Below, piece after piece: positions 1 to 10,595 of a DNA stretch of 64,000 bases. Numbering within the stretch: the stretch's first letter is position 1; the number at the start of each line of letters is the position of its first letter. The notes beneath the pieces were generated by a model, which searched no databases, had not been told where the DNA came from, and saw nothing but the letters and a program-made list of their open reading frames with translations. Source of the DNA: Yarrowia lipolytica (lineage: Eukaryota > Ascomycota > Dipodascomycetes > Dipodascales). The stretch covers positions 3,479,001 to 3,543,000 of the forward strand of contig NC_090775.1 in the NCBI RefSeq assembly GCF_001761485.1. The letters run 5' to 3'. The translations under genes and the position numbers were made by a program.

Positions 1-662
1 GAAGCAATACATACATTACTCGAAGACGTCGGGTGGAGATTCCGGATATCGATCTCCGAAACGTTCCCAAGGGACCCGCCGCCTCTGCTTCGACATACAC
101 CAACAACGGAAACAGCAATAGCCACGGATATAACAACCACGGAGGACACAACTACAATAACCATCGAGAAGGTGCAGGATACCACAACAGCGGTGGACCT
201 CGAGATGGACCTCGAGATGGACCCCGAGATGGACCCCGAGATGGACCCCGAGACGGACCTAGGGATGGACCTAGGGATGGACCACGTGACGGACCACGTG
301 ACGGACCACGTGATTTCAAGCCTCCTACTGGTCCTCGAGGTCGAGGGGGTGATCGCCCTGTTCGCCAGGATGCCAGAGGTCCTGAGATTCGCGAGTTTTC
401 ACCTCGAGAAGCCTCAGGACAGACCACTCAACAGATCAACGTACGAAAGGATATGATTGGAGCTATTATTGGCAAGGGGGGATCCTCTATTTCGGAAATC
501 AGGAAGAAGTCCGGCACCAACATTCGTGTGATTGACTCGGAGGACCCCAGTCAGTTGGAACGGTCAGTCAGTATCACTGGAACTGCCGATGGAGTCAAAA
601 TTGCTGTCCGGCTAATCCATCAGAAGATTGAGCAGGAAAAACACATGTATCGAAGAAGTTAG
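1..662 (+). CDS. KH-domain RNA-binding protein, 3' part (Rnc1/Pbp2/Hek2-like)
   Basis: The reading frame is open from base 3 at the left edge to the TAG at 660-662, so this is the last 219 residues of a longer gene; a GTG at 33 in the same frame is internal, not a start. The visible part has an Asn/Gly/His-rich linker, ten GPRD units, and one C-terminal type I KH domain. The KH signature is the IIGKGG loop (bases about 465-482), followed by SSISEIRKKSG and a helix ending in the last residues EKHMYRRS. Fungal poly(C)-binding proteins of the Rnc1/Pbp2/Hek2 group carry three KH domains, the third at the extreme C terminus; that arrangement fits, and upstream KH domains are expected outside the window. 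Such proteins bind and regulate mRNA. The exact orthologue cannot be decided from the third KH alone. Confidence 0.85.
   Translation, partial: SNTYITRRRRVEIPDIDLRNVPKGPAASASTYTNNGNSNSHGYNNHGGHNYNNHREGAGYHNSGGPRDGPRDGPRDGPRDGPRDGPRDGPRDGPRDGPRDGPRDFKPPTGPRGRGGDRPVRQDARGPEIREFSPREASGQTTQQINVRKDMIGAIIGKGGSSISEIRKKSGTNIRVIDSEDPSQLERSVSITGTADGVKIAVRLIHQKIEQEKHMYRRS
195..314 (+). repeat. 12-bp coding tandem repeat, ten units (GPRD)
   Basis: Ten head-to-tail 12-bp units, each encoding Gly-Pro-Arg-Asp, sit between the Asn/Gly-rich linker and the KH domain. Units fall in successive blocks of near-identical variants (GGACCTCGAGAT, GGACCCCGAGAT, GGACCTAGGGAT, GGACCACGTGAY), which suggests stepwise local duplication. 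The unit is a multiple of three, so copy-number changes keep the frame. Confidence 0.95.
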
Positions 663-845
663 AAGGGGTAGGACAAACGGCATATAGTTATTGTATATCA
701 GCATTATTGAGTATCAATGAAGTAAGTATTCACTCAAATAAAGTCTAAGTAAAAATATGACAAAATGCACTACACCAACCCTAGCCCACACACTCGCATC
801 AGACCAAGCTGCAGGTCACTCCACTCATTACAACACCCTTAGAAC

Positions 846-1415
846 ATGTTTGGCATCTTTTCGCGCATTCCCGTGGAGCTGCGCACGGCCGTGTCGATTG
901 CGGTTCGAGCAGGCTGTGCCATCCATTTCTTTCGCATGCACATTTTCGAGTCTTCACTCACATACGGCCCATCAATGATTCCGACTCTTGATGAGAAGGG
1001 CGACTTTGTCAATATCGACAAGCTGAAGAGCAGAGGGCGAGGCGTGCAAGTTGGTGACGTGGTCGTGGCGATAAAGCCGACCACTTCAGACCAGCGGGTC
1101 TGCAAGCGAATCAGTGGTATGCCTGGAGACATCATTCTTATAGATCCTGAACGGTCTGATAACGAGTTCATTCAGGTCCCCAAGGGTCACTGCTGGGTCA
1201 CTGGCGACAATCTGAGCATGAGTCTGGACTCTCGAACATACAGAGCCATGCCTCTAGCCCTCGTCAAGGGTAAAATCATCGCTGCTCACTCATTTGCACG
1301 GGGATTCCGATTCCTACCAAACACTCTGGAGGACGCTGCGGAAGATGAACTAATCACAAATACTGTGACATTGGTGGAGGACGAGCCTGTTGAGGTGGCC
1401 ACTACGAGCAGTTAG
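846..1415 (+). CDS. IMP1: Mitochondrial inner membrane protease subunit 1
   Basis: This 189-residue protein is an S26 signal peptidase of the mitochondrial inner membrane, which removes sorting signals from proteins destined for the intermembrane space. The catalytic serine is in GPSMIPTL (Ser43) and the catalytic lysine in VCKRISGMPGD (Lys87). The downstream box GDNLSMSLDSRTYRAMP matches the Imp1 type (GDNLS-SLDSR-Y). The length is close to the roughly 190 residues of yeast Imp1. A short hydrophobic stretch near residues 15-30 would be the membrane anchor. The start is the first ATG of the frame, in an AACATG context. The gene converges on the bZIP gene with only 236 bases between the stops. 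Imp2 and the small partner Som1 are not in this window. Confidence 0.93.
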   Translation: MFGIFSRIPVELRTAVSIAVRAGCAIHFFRMHIFESSLTYGPSMIPTLDEKGDFVNIDKLKSRGRGVQVGDVVVAIKPTTSDQRVCKRISGMPGDIILIDPERSDNEFIQVPKGHCWVTGDNLSMSLDSRTYRAMPLALVKGKIIAAHSFARGFRFLPNTLEDAAEDELITNTVTLVEDEPVEVATTSS

Positions 1416-1565
1416 TGGTGGATTGGCATTGTACATAAGTACTATAAGTTATTAGCATGGTTGGATTGTACTACAAGTACGAGTGAATACAAGTAGAGTA
1501 CATACATACCGCCATAAAATGCACCAAAAAAAGCGAACCACAATTTGTACGACCGTAGCCATACA

Positions 1566-1578
1566 GTACAGTATGTAC
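1566..1578. terminator. Candidate 3'-end element (GTACAGTATGTAC)
   Basis: A copy of the recurrent intergenic motif GTACAGTATGTAC lies between the convergent IMP1 and bZIP stops. It contains TATGTA, known as a yeast 3'-end efficiency element. Use as a terminator here is inference from position and recurrence. Confidence 0.35.
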
Positions 1579-1651
1579 AGGCATGTGCTTCTTATCTCTA
1601 CTATTGTTACTCATGATCTAATAAATATAAAAAGTGCCGCTTGAGACGACG

Positions 1652-3225
1652 TTAGTGAACCGTGGCTATCTTGAGAGCCATCTCAACATGCTCTATTCGG
1701 AATCGGGGCAGCTCTCCGAGATTGACACCGTGTAGAGTCAACTGGTCCATCAGAATAGACTCGTCGATCCTGGCTCCTTGCGCCTTGGCCTTGAGGTACT
1801 CATTCTCCACAGCAACTGGGCCCATGTACCCAGGGAAGTTAGAGTCTTCATCCACCTTACCTGACCAGTAAGACCCCGACACGGAAATGGGAAGTTTGAG
1901 ACATGTGATGACTCGCGGGATAGAGAAGTCTTCGTGGAAACCATGAGCGTAGAATCTGTGAAGCTTCTCCTTGTTGCCCTGAATGTACGCCGTTAGCACT
2001 TCGAACAGTGCTCGTCTGAAGATACGTTCGCACAGTCGGTCCAAAATCACGGGGAACTGCAATGTGTGAATATTGTCCAATACGTCCTGCCCAGACTCCA
2101 TCAGATGTTTTCGCTGGGTCAAAATGACCTCTCCTACCTTCGCAGGGGTTGCTGCCGAGTCCAGAGATGCGTACGGTTTGGAATCATGGGGATAGCCAGG
2201 GGTGTCTGACTTGGGGAACGTGTTTTTGACCACCTCATCGGGGGTCAGAGAGAAGGGAGCAAGAATGTCGGCGGTGGGCTTGGGAATGTCGTGAGAGGAA
2301 GAATCGGGGGTCAGAGACAGGTGGCTGGACATGTCGAGATCGGAGTTTGGCGAGTGATTCTGATGCTGAATCTCGAGCAGCTGCTCTGCCTCGTTTCGCT
2401 TGATCCACTCCACAATCTCGTGAGGAAGGTCTTTGATTATGTTCTGTGCGTAGGGCATCATCGACTCGTCATCTGTACGAGAAGACACTGGGGAAGAGCC
2501 CATTGTGTGGTTCTGGAACGTGCTGACGGGGTTAGACACGTAGTCGTTGTACTTGAGTACCATGTCGGCTGTTAACTTGTGGCTGGGGTCGGTGTTATTG
2601 GTCATTCGCACAAACCCACCGATTCGAATGCCAGCAAACGCAAACAGCTGCATCAGCTCATCATTGCTTTCACGCACTGCCACCTGGACTCCTCGCTGGT
2701 AGAACTCGAAGAAGGACGACTCTACACACGAAATGACCTTTTCTAGAGCCTCTACACGGGCAGTGAGCTCATGCACAATGTTGTCACGTCTCTGACGGTA
2801 CTGTCTCTGAGCGTCTCTCACCTGAGCTCGTCGTCGCTGTGTTAGTTATGTGTCATGAAATCGCAAATATACTGCAACTAGTGAACATTCGAACTGATGC
2901 ATATTGTGTTTTGCCACAAGAGATTACCCCTCTCGGACAAATCTCGGATACTGCTGTATCGCAACACAGGAGTGGGAGGAAATATAATCACAATCCACCA
3001 TGAAGGACACGAGAAACATGATGCACTCCGTATGCTAGATATCACGTCGATAGTTGCAATTTGCTCGTTTGGGCATGACGTTTTACTCACCTCAGCTTGA
3101 GCTGCAGAAGAAGTCTGTAGACGAGGCCGGCCTCTCTTGTTCTTCTTCTTGGGAGGCTCTTCCACTGGGTTTACCGGGTTAGCGATCGCAGTCGACGACT
3201 GTTGTGACAGCTCGACGTTGGTCAT
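1652..3225 (-). CDS. bZIP transcription factor, GRPR/AP-1-like fungal family (two exons)
   Basis: Exon 1 is 3225-3091 and exon 2 is 2836-1652, giving 439 residues. Exon 1 starts at ATG 3225 and encodes the basic KKKNKRGRPRLQ segment. Joining at GAG|GTGAGT and CTAACACAG|CGA yields the bZIP basic region RRRAQVRDAQRQYRQRRD followed by a heptad-like zipper (about residues 45-85). This spliced product is what identifies the family: fungal bZIPs reading GRPR then RRRxQxRxAQRxYR. The asparagine normally invariant in bZIP basic regions is Val here; that family usually has a hydrophobic residue at this position. The C-terminal half (residues about 230-439) has no signature I recognise. It is a probable nuclear DNA-binding regulator; targets are unknown. 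Confidence 0.85.
2837..3090 (-). other. Spliceosomal intron of the bZIP gene (254 nt)
   Basis: On the minus strand the donor is GTGAGT (3090-3085) and the end is ATAACTAACACAG (ending at 2837). Branch point and acceptor are separated by two bases. Removing the intron joins the GRPR segment to the basic region in frame; reading through it meets a stop. Confidence 0.9.
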
Positions 3226-3256
3226 GGTGATCAAAGATGAAGGGCACTGTACTTGA

Positions 3257-3300
<44 letters not shown>

Positions 3301-6300
3301 ACTGTAGATGTGTGATCCAGTGGTTGTGTTGAGTGTTCAAGTCGTGAGGGGCGCAGTATGGTGCCTTTATGAACTCAAGATATCAGGCGTCTGTGATCTG
3401 GGGGAAGTATCGTGGTGTCTTTACCGCCATATATATCTATCTGTCTTTTTCTCTGTGCTGGTTTCTGTCTCGCACTTCCTAGCTGCATTTTCACACTCCT
3501 TCACACTCTAAACTGCCAAATAGGGTTACGCGGGGTCCACCACTTTAGTGTGTCAACTATTAACGCAGCAGATTATGCATGCAGGCACGGCCGAGAGGTG
3601 AAGGAATATGGAAATGCACCTGAAATCCATGACAGAGAACGGTACCACATAGCAGCTCAATGCAAGACCGGAAAAAACATCTCACCCACTCAGTTCGGAG
3701 ACGCGGACGCAGGACCGCCGCTGACTCGTTAAGCTTCAATACCCCGCATTAATTTTGCCTCTTTTCTGCCATATCTCTTTGTTGCGACATGTACCAACGG
3801 ACCTTCACCATGCAGCAACTAGTGAACTAGAGCTGGGAGTGTAGTGCCACCACCGGCTTGTGATTGTTGACAATCTCCGGGTTTGCGTGCGTTTGACAAG
3901 CCCGTTCCCCACCTACTTCGGGGCTCTCTCACAGAGTCGTTTCAGTGTTCGTATCCCTCGAGAGCAATTGTTTTACGTGGTTCCATTACTGTATTCTTTC
4001 ATTGTGGTTGGAGCGTCACTTTTCTGTTGAGTAATCATAAAATCCACCTCAGGTACCATACGCACAGTTCTAATACGGACCGTACACACAAGTGACCGTC
4101 CGAAAGCCGCAAATGAACAATAGCAACCTCAAAAAGCATACGCCGCCACACACACAATAAACAGGTACAAGTGCAAATGTCCGGTTCAACGCACGGTGCC
4201 TTCTCTCAAGCCCCATGGGGAAAGATCTATGGCCGAAGCCTTGGGTCCGAAAAACAAAAAACCGAGGGCAAAAAGAAACCTTGAGTGCATCTCAAATGCC
4301 CGTTCGGAGCTCTAAAGCTGGGGAAATACGGCTATGGACGACGTTACGTTGATCTAGCAAGCCCAGCGTAGCCACCGACGCCCCGCTGTTTTCGTTTAGG
4401 ACTTGGAGCTAATGTCCGCTTGATACAGCACGAGTACAATAACAAGTGGAACGGGAACAGATTTGGTATCTTCCGTTCCGTGTAGAGGTAGTGATGGTGG
4501 TGGGGGAGTTCTGTTACAAGTACTAAGAGTATTTGTATCGTACTTACCAGCACTACATGCTGCAGAGTGCACTTCAGTTATACCTATAGATGATACCCAT
4601 CGAAGCTCACGTATAGTATTATGTAAGGGCCACAAGTACAAGTACAAGTATATACACAAGTGCAAGTACTTGAACGATACTGTCTATTGTATCGTACATG
4701 GCTCAATTGAGGCATTGAAGCAGGGGCTGGCGATCTTCGCCACCGCAACCTCGCACAAGATACAATACAGCCTCCTTGTGTTATCTTTATCACATGGATC
4801 ATTTACATTTGAGGTTCCTCTTCGTATTGACCCCTCCTTGTCTTGGGTCCTTTTACCCCAACTACACAATATTTTGCACCTTGTTCCGTCTCCCAACGCT
4901 CAACAGGCCGATCCCGGATCAATTCAACTGAAGCGGACAAATGCACTGGTTGGACACATTGGCACACTGGCGGCATGTCAGGGGCACACTACTCTCTAGA
5001 CGCAAAATGACATTGGCACAAGTCAAGTCCACTTTCACATTGTTTCTGCCACTACCAAACCCGTCACTCAAGCTCCGATTGACTTCCCTCCACCCCCAAA
5101 CAACCCAAGTCCAGCGCGTGTCTACCCCACATGCAGGGTGCTATGCATGTGATATTGTGGGGTAAAATCATAGTAGACACAGTGTGAATAGAACGTCTTG
5201 GGTAAGGGTGAGGCGGCCGAACCAAAGGGGAGTAAGCCGCTCTTCTGAGACCCCATCGACGGGCGTGCTCAATGTCTCGGTCTGGTATGCTGATCAGAGC
5301 CGAGGCTCGCTTGATTTCGTTCGATTTTTATTTCTCGAACTCCTGAATGGGCAATTATAGACGCGCTTAAGTGTCAGGGACAGCTTGTACATTGCTTTGG
5401 AGTCTCTAAAACCTGCATTTTGATAATCTGTCAAAAGACCAACAAGAAAAATTAGCCGATCCAGGAGACTCTGATATCTTCGAGCGGCATTTGCACAGGC
5501 ATTGAGGTACTTCCTAACCCTCGTTTTAGCAGATCGAGCTGGAACACTATGTGGCCTGCAAGTACTCGTAGCTACTGTAGCTTGAAGACGAATAGGAGTT
5601 CGGGAAAGTCGCTTAAAAGCGAAAGATGAAACACTATGAGCTGTAAGAGGTATAATAAGCGAGCTCTAAATTCTCATTGGTATTTCCAGGAGACTAATAC
5701 TACTTGTAGGGAGGCACATGTACAGTAAGCCGAACATTTCCGTAAAAGTAGATCAATGTCAACGCCTCCAATAGTTACTGTACACTCAACGTGTCAAGAA
5801 CCAATAACCTGATTGACCTCGCTTGCGAAAAATCAGAACCGTTGAGAAGTCGCAAATCAGGTAACGGAGCAGCTATAAAATTGTGAACCTGTACATCCTG
5901 TACACTTTTTTACGAGCATTGATACTTACTCGTACGTCTCATATTAACTAGAGGTTATGTCTATAGATCACCCGCATAGGCAGTTAAAGGTGTGTGTAAT
6001 GGAGATATATAATTTCACAATACTCTACAAGTACCGGAACTATACTCGTGCATGTATCTCCTAATTCCAGTAGACTTCAGCTTTCTCATTTCAAACGTTT
6101 CTTCCGTTATTTATACATGTAGCCAGCCCATGATCGAATCTTGGAGGTGTACACTAGTTCCTGATTGTGCCATACTCTGTCTGAATACGAATATGGTCTA
6201 CTGAGTGCGTGCTGTAGCCTGTATCTACTTGCACATTATATTATCCATTACCAAACCATCTAAGGTGTATATACATTAAATACGTATGGAGACCACCATG

Positions 6301-6497
6301 ATCCCTTCACCACTGATCACACTTCGACGCAGTTGTTAAGCCGTCGCTTCTAATTTCTAGCATGAGAACAGTATCAAGTCTGAACGCATTCACACGACCA
6401 AGTTTATGCGGGGACCTTCATCGAATGATCGAATACGGCGTTCTCGTCAGTCACTTGCACTACCGCTCCGCACTGTGCGGTGACCAACCACTCGCAC
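3226..6497. other. Intergenic, 3.3 kb, no gene recognised
   Basis: This stretch lies between the divergently placed bZIP promoter and the 3' end of LUC7. Besides the GT tract it holds a run of ACAAGTAC units near 4632-4665 and several short open frames. The longest of these, about 178 codons at 4463-4999, is low in recognisable composition and crosses the motif repeats, so I do not call it. I looked for tRNA A/B boxes, dispersed 5S genes and U-snRNA motifs and saw none. The GC-rich segment near 5200-5310 could be a structured RNA but nothing identifies it. Confidence 0.5.
3264..3299. repeat. (GT)18 microsatellite
   Basis: An uninterrupted dinucleotide tract about 40 bases upstream of the bZIP start, so in its 5' UTR or promoter (CA-rich on the coding strand). 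Confidence 0.97.
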
Positions 6498-7217
6498 CTA
6501 TCGTCTTCCAGTCTCACGCAGCTTTTGCTTGATTCGAGCATATTCCTTTCGAATCGTCACGTAGTTTAGATGCATTTTTCCGAGGAAATGGTCAGCCAGA
6601 CGCCGGTCAGTGTCCAGACGCGACAAGTAAGCGCCACAAGGGGGACACACTTGGAGTTTTTGGTGACCCGAGAAACCCGCAACAGTCATCATTTTCGCCA
6701 ATTCGCGCTCTCGTAGCGCTCGTTCCGCTCGTTTCGAGTCCAGCTGCTGCATTTCAGCCAAGGCTCGCGAGATCTCGCCCAGCTCTCCAAGCAGTTTGAT
6801 TTCCTCCACACTCATAGCAATAGACCCATCTAGAGCCTCCAGTTTTTCTGTGAGTTCCCGAATCTGGTTGACTTCGTCGTGGGTCGCCTCCAGTTTCAGC
6901 TGTCCCTCTTCGATTCTTCGATCACACTCCACCACGTATTTTGCCAGTTCTCGCTCGTACTCCTTTTCCAGAGGTGTGAGATTTCGACCCTGCTCCACAA
7001 GCAGCTCGTATTCCATTCGGTGTTGCTCCAGATGCAGCTTGTTGCACGACGCCTTCTCAAACCGCATGCCCACAAACAGATCATGAGGACAGAGACCGAC
7101 GGTGAAGGAGTGGCACACCTTGGGGTCGTATAGATCAATCTTTTGACGGGTGGGAATCGACTCGAGAGCCTCAGTTCCCATGAGCTGTTCCAGTAGCTTC
7201 CTTTGTTCCGCGGCCAT
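6498..7217 (-). CDS. LUC7: U1 snRNP component Luc7
   Basis: This 239-residue protein belongs to the Luc7 family, a U1 snRNP subunit that stabilises U1 on the 5' splice site. The first zinc finger is CCCH-type (Cys35, Cys43, Cys58, His62) within the family hallmark GLCPHDLF. A long charged helix follows (about residues 85-180, rich in Glu, Arg and Leu). The second finger is CCHH-type, starting VCPPCGAYL and ending with DHFLGKMHLNY. The C-terminal basic tail is short, so the protein has no RS domain and resembles the yeast rather than the metazoan form. It is a single exon starting at ATG 7217. Its role matters here because introns in this window use a strong GTGAGT donor. Confidence 0.95.
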   Translation of the reverse strand: MAAEQRKLLEQLMGTEALESIPTRQKIDLYDPKVCHSFTVGLCPHDLFVGMRFEKASCNKLHLEQHRMEYELLVEQGRNLTPLEKEYERELAKYVVECDRRIEEGQLKLEATHDEVNQIRELTEKLEALDGSIAMSVEEIKLLGELGEISRALAEMQQLDSKRAERALRERELAKMMTVAGFSGHQKLQVCPPCGAYLSRLDTDRRLADHFLGKMHLNYVTIRKEYARIKQKLRETGRR

Positions 7218-8004
7218 TTCTATGCTGTGTGATGCTGTGTGATTTGTTGATTGTAAAAGAGGAATGTACTACATATGGTGATACTTGGTGGTGGATCTTT
7301 TGCAGATGCAGAAACCCAAAGTTAGATAGTTCAAACAGTCGAAGGATTGTACCATGCATTCTAGAGAGTAAGTGAAACGAAATGTATGGATACAAAGGGG
7401 GACCTTATCCTTGTAGAAATTTGCTGGAAACCTACTGAATAAAAAATTTGAGAGCAGATAAACTGCTCAAGCTCAGGATTTCTAACACCTCAGGCATCCA
7501 TTTACATGTACTGTCTTCATTTTTTTTGCCACTGTCTGAAGACGTCTAATTAGTGGAAACTGTGTTTTGAGGGGTTGAGACGGGAAGAGCTTACAGTACA
7601 GTAATTAGTGAGCTTCATCCGATTAAGTACAAGTACAATATTTCCCTCAACTTCTGCATGGGCAAATATATTACTCAAAGCCCCGCCTGGAACGACTCGT
7701 ACCGACTACAGTACCTCTCCTTGTCTATGTCATAACGTACACTCATACCATATGATGCAATACACGCAAGTAATCTCATGTGCACCTACCGTCGCCAGAC
7801 AAACCCTAACCCTACACATGTCCAATGAATTTTGGATTCAATATTTTTTGAAGCCAGCAACTGTTATCTTCTTCTCCTCACAACCCAACACACTAAACTC
7901 CGACAAAACGACGTGCTACTGTACTCTCAGAAGCATCTTCATTTTCGCATTAACAACACAAACACAGGTAAAGTATTAACACAGATTCTTTCCCGCTTCT
8001 AAAC
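7218..8004. other. Divergent promoter region LUC7/THP3-like
   Basis: This 787-bp region holds the upstream regions of two divergently transcribed genes. It contains GTACAAGTACAATA near 7627 and scattered A/T tracts. A frame of about 120 codons at 7608-7979 has no recognisable features and is not called. ATTAACACAG at 7974-7983 resembles an acceptor but I find no matching donor. Confidence 0.5.
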
Positions 8005-9423
8005 ATGAACCACAAGTGTGAGTATAACCGTGGCAACTGTCATGTCACAAAACACGTCACTAATACAGACACACCCGTGAACTCGCGCTTATCTCTGGCT
8101 CGCCCACCAGTGCAGCCTCCGCCACCTCCTCCTACGTCTGGGTCGGCGTCCGACTGGCCTGAAGGACTCAAACAGTTTGCCGCTGCGTGTTTTGCACGAT
8201 GTCCTAGCGGCCCTGACAAGCCTATCATGGAGGCTCAGTTGCGTAAGGTGATCACCGAGGCGTATAACACCAATACTGCATATTCGATCGATTGGAGTAA
8301 AATGGTGCTCCCCGTTTTCCTGCCCACCAACAACGGCTACACGAATAGTAACAACAATGGTCACATGAACAACAACGGCTACAACCACAACCTCAACACC
8401 AACAATAAGAAACGACCTGCATTTGACACTAACAAGAAACAGTTCAACTCCACGATGCCCCCAAAGAAGACGAAGACCAACAGCAAGCATGGGGAGGGCT
8501 ATGTGGAGAACATCGGAAGCATATCGCGGAAAGACCGACAGATGCGTTTCATGCGCGAGCAACAAGCGGTAGTCGGCAACGCTAACGCGTCCCCAGCCCC
8601 CGAAGTGACCACCGACCAGCCTCTTGTAGGACGAAGTACTGCCCTGGAGAAGAAGTACCTGCGGCTGACCTCCGCCCCTAATCCCGATACTGTTCGGCCC
8701 GTGGACGTGCTGGAACGCACCCTGGAGCTGCTGATGACCAAGTGGAAGCAGGACCAGAACTACGCATACATCTGTGACCAGTTTAAGTCGATGCGGCAAG
8801 ACCTAACGGTGCAGCGTATTCGAACGACATTCACGGTCAAGGTATACGAAATTCACGCCCGTATCGCGTTGGAAAAGAGCGACCTGGGCGAGTACAACCA
8901 GTGTCAGGCGCAACTTAAGACGCTGTACGAAGAGGGCCTGCCCGGCAACCGGCTGGAGTTTCTTGCCTACCGGCTGCTGTACTTGCTGCACACACAGAAC
9001 AAGCAAGAGGTTGGCGACATTTTGGTTGAGCTGCTGGACGACGAAGAGGCAGCAAACTACGAGCCTGTGCAGCACGCGCTGCAGGTGAAGACAGCCATGA
9101 TGACTCGCAACTATGTAGAGCTGTTTCAGCTGTATCGAACGGCTCCCCTGATGAGTGGCTACGTGATGGACAGCTTTGTGGGGCGAGAACGTATTTTGGC
9201 TCTTTGTAAACTGACGCGGTCTTTTAGACCGACTATTCCTTTAGAAACGATTTCCGAGTGGCTGGGATTTGAGTCGGAGGGCGAGTGCACCGAGTGGTTG
9301 GAGGGGCTGGGCGTGGCGCAGTTCATGGGTCCCAAGGGTCTGAGCTCTAAAGAGACTTATCCTGTGGTTGAGGGACATCGACAGCAAGCCTTTATGAAAA
9401 TCGACATCAAGGGACAGATTTAG
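8005..9423 (+). CDS. THP3: SAC3/GANP-family PCI protein, Thp3/LENG8-like
   Basis: The frame gives 472 residues unspliced, or 455 if the 51-nt intron noted separately is removed. The N-terminal third is proline-, Asn- and Lys-rich and disordered. A conserved block begins near residue 205 (VGRSTALEKKYLRLTSAPNP, then VRPVDVLERTLELL). It continues into a helical SAC3/GANP-PCI domain with FKSMRQDLTVQRIRTTFTVKVYEIHARIALE, the family hallmark, and ends with a PCI winged-helix (about 410-460). Fungal Thp3 (about 470 residues) works with Csn12 in transcription elongation and mRNA maturation. The large Sac3 paralogue is also in this window at 58-61 kb. Start ATG 8005 is used in both splice models. Family assignment is firm; Thp3 over another small GANP-family member is likely. 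Confidence 0.85.
   Translation: MNHKCEYNRGNCHVTKHVTNTDTPVNSRLSLARPPVQPPPPPPTSGSASDWPEGLKQFAAACFARCPSGPDKPIMEAQLRKVITEAYNTNTAYSIDWSKMVLPVFLPTNNGYTNSNNNGHMNNNGYNHNLNTNNKKRPAFDTNKKQFNSTMPPKKTKTNSKHGEGYVENIGSISRKDRQMRFMREQQAVVGNANASPAPEVTTDQPLVGRSTALEKKYLRLTSAPNPDTVRPVDVLERTLELLMTKWKQDQNYAYICDQFKSMRQDLTVQRIRTTFTVKVYEIHARIALEKSDLGEYNQCQAQLKTLYEEGLPGNRLEFLAYRLLYLLHTQNKQEVGDILVELLDDEEAANYEPVQHALQVKTAMMTRNYVELFQLYRTAPLMSGYVMDSFVGRERILALCKLTRSFRPTIPLETISEWLGFESEGECTEWLEGLGVAQFMGPKGLSSKETYPVVEGHRQQAFMKIDIKGQI
8018..8068 (+). other. Candidate 51-nt intron in the THP3-like gene
   Basis: GTGAGTA begins at 8018, thirteen bases after the A of the start codon, and CACTAATACAG ends at 8068. The donor is the consensus seen in the other introns here; the branch point CTAAT differs from CTAAC in one base. 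The segment is 51 nt, a multiple of three, and has no in-frame stop, so both forms are translatable. Splicing would give the start MNHKYTPVNSRLSL. Confidence 0.55.
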
Positions 9424-10595
9424 ACACGGCACAAGGAACACCGCAACGGAAGAAGAGCACGATTCCCTCCTTGGCTACTAGCTCTCGTAGTCTTTAGCAG
9501 TATTAGATAGATGCCAGATGAGAATTATCGAATGTTTTGCGTATCTGCTATCGTAACCATATTGTACCTGCATCTCTAGTATGTAAACTTGGCATGAGAT
9601 AATATGAGCTATTATAATAGAGATGAGGCAGACAGGTTGAGTCTACATGGAGTACAATAGTTTGAGGTCCTTATGTTACAGTAGCTCATAGTACCACAAG
9701 TACGATAGCTGAAGTATTGCACGATCCCTGTCTACAATGAGATGTGGCTGATGAGCCCTTTTCGGCTGTTGCGCACACCTAGCTATAATTTCGATGTTAT
9801 CTGGCAGAAGTTTGAATACTAAAATAGTCAGCGCACGCCAAATAACGATTGCACTTGCCACATTGGCCAGGGCTGAAGCCCCATATTGTGCCCCTTTGAA
9901 TCTCAGCCACGTGTCTTTTGAGTCTCCCTGATAGCTATTTCTTCGAGGTTGGGCAACCTCAAAGCCTACCGATGATAAGTCTTCGGGGCTTGGAGCTGCG
10001 TTGCTATTAGTCAGAGATAGGTGGGAAGATATCAGAGGGCCATAAAGATGGACTTGTGCCATCCGAAGCGTTTGGTTACATAACGCATATAAAATCCGAA
10101 GTGCCATAAGTAGAAATGCTTCGACTTGTCCCACCTGTCATCCCTATCGTTCCTGTGTGTCTAAGATACCAGGTGTGGAAGTGTTAACTCGCATGGAAGA
10201 GACCTGTGCATGAATGGGGCATCTGGATGAGAAACGCGGGGCAAGTGTAAGTTAAAAAGTGAGTCAGTGGACTTCCAACATTTGGAGCTCATGTGGGTGT
10301 GTAGGGCAAGAGTAGAGAATTATGTATAACCTCTATTATCAACCGCCGGCTGTAGCCTTGTAACCACCCCCTGGTTGCTGTCCCAACAAAGCCCTCGCTT
10401 TTAGCTACTAGCACATGGATTCTGTCACGGGGTTTGCCACACTGATGCACTGTCAGTATAAACTATCAATCTTGTAGCAAGTCCCAACCCTCAGCGCCCC
10501 TACCATCGACATCCCTACAAGCGTTTGAAGCGACCGAGAAACGGGTGACTATTGCTCTCAAGTCACATTTGCCCTTCAGCTCTCACAACATCACC
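9424..10595. other. Intergenic between THP3-like and HEL1 genes
   Basis: This 1.17-kb region contains the 3' flank of the THP3-like gene and the HEL1 promoter. A minus-strand frame of about 150 codons (9676-10134) begins at GTG and shows no recognisable domain. I see no RNA gene or repeat. Confidence 0.5.

Noticed and set aside
4463-4999. 178-codon frame in the 3.3-kb gap
   Set aside because: Runs through ACAAGTAC repeats and has no domain-like sequence.
9676-10134. Minus-strand 152-codon frame between the THP3-like and HEL1 genes
   Set aside because: Starts at GTG, no domain, no promoter or splice context.
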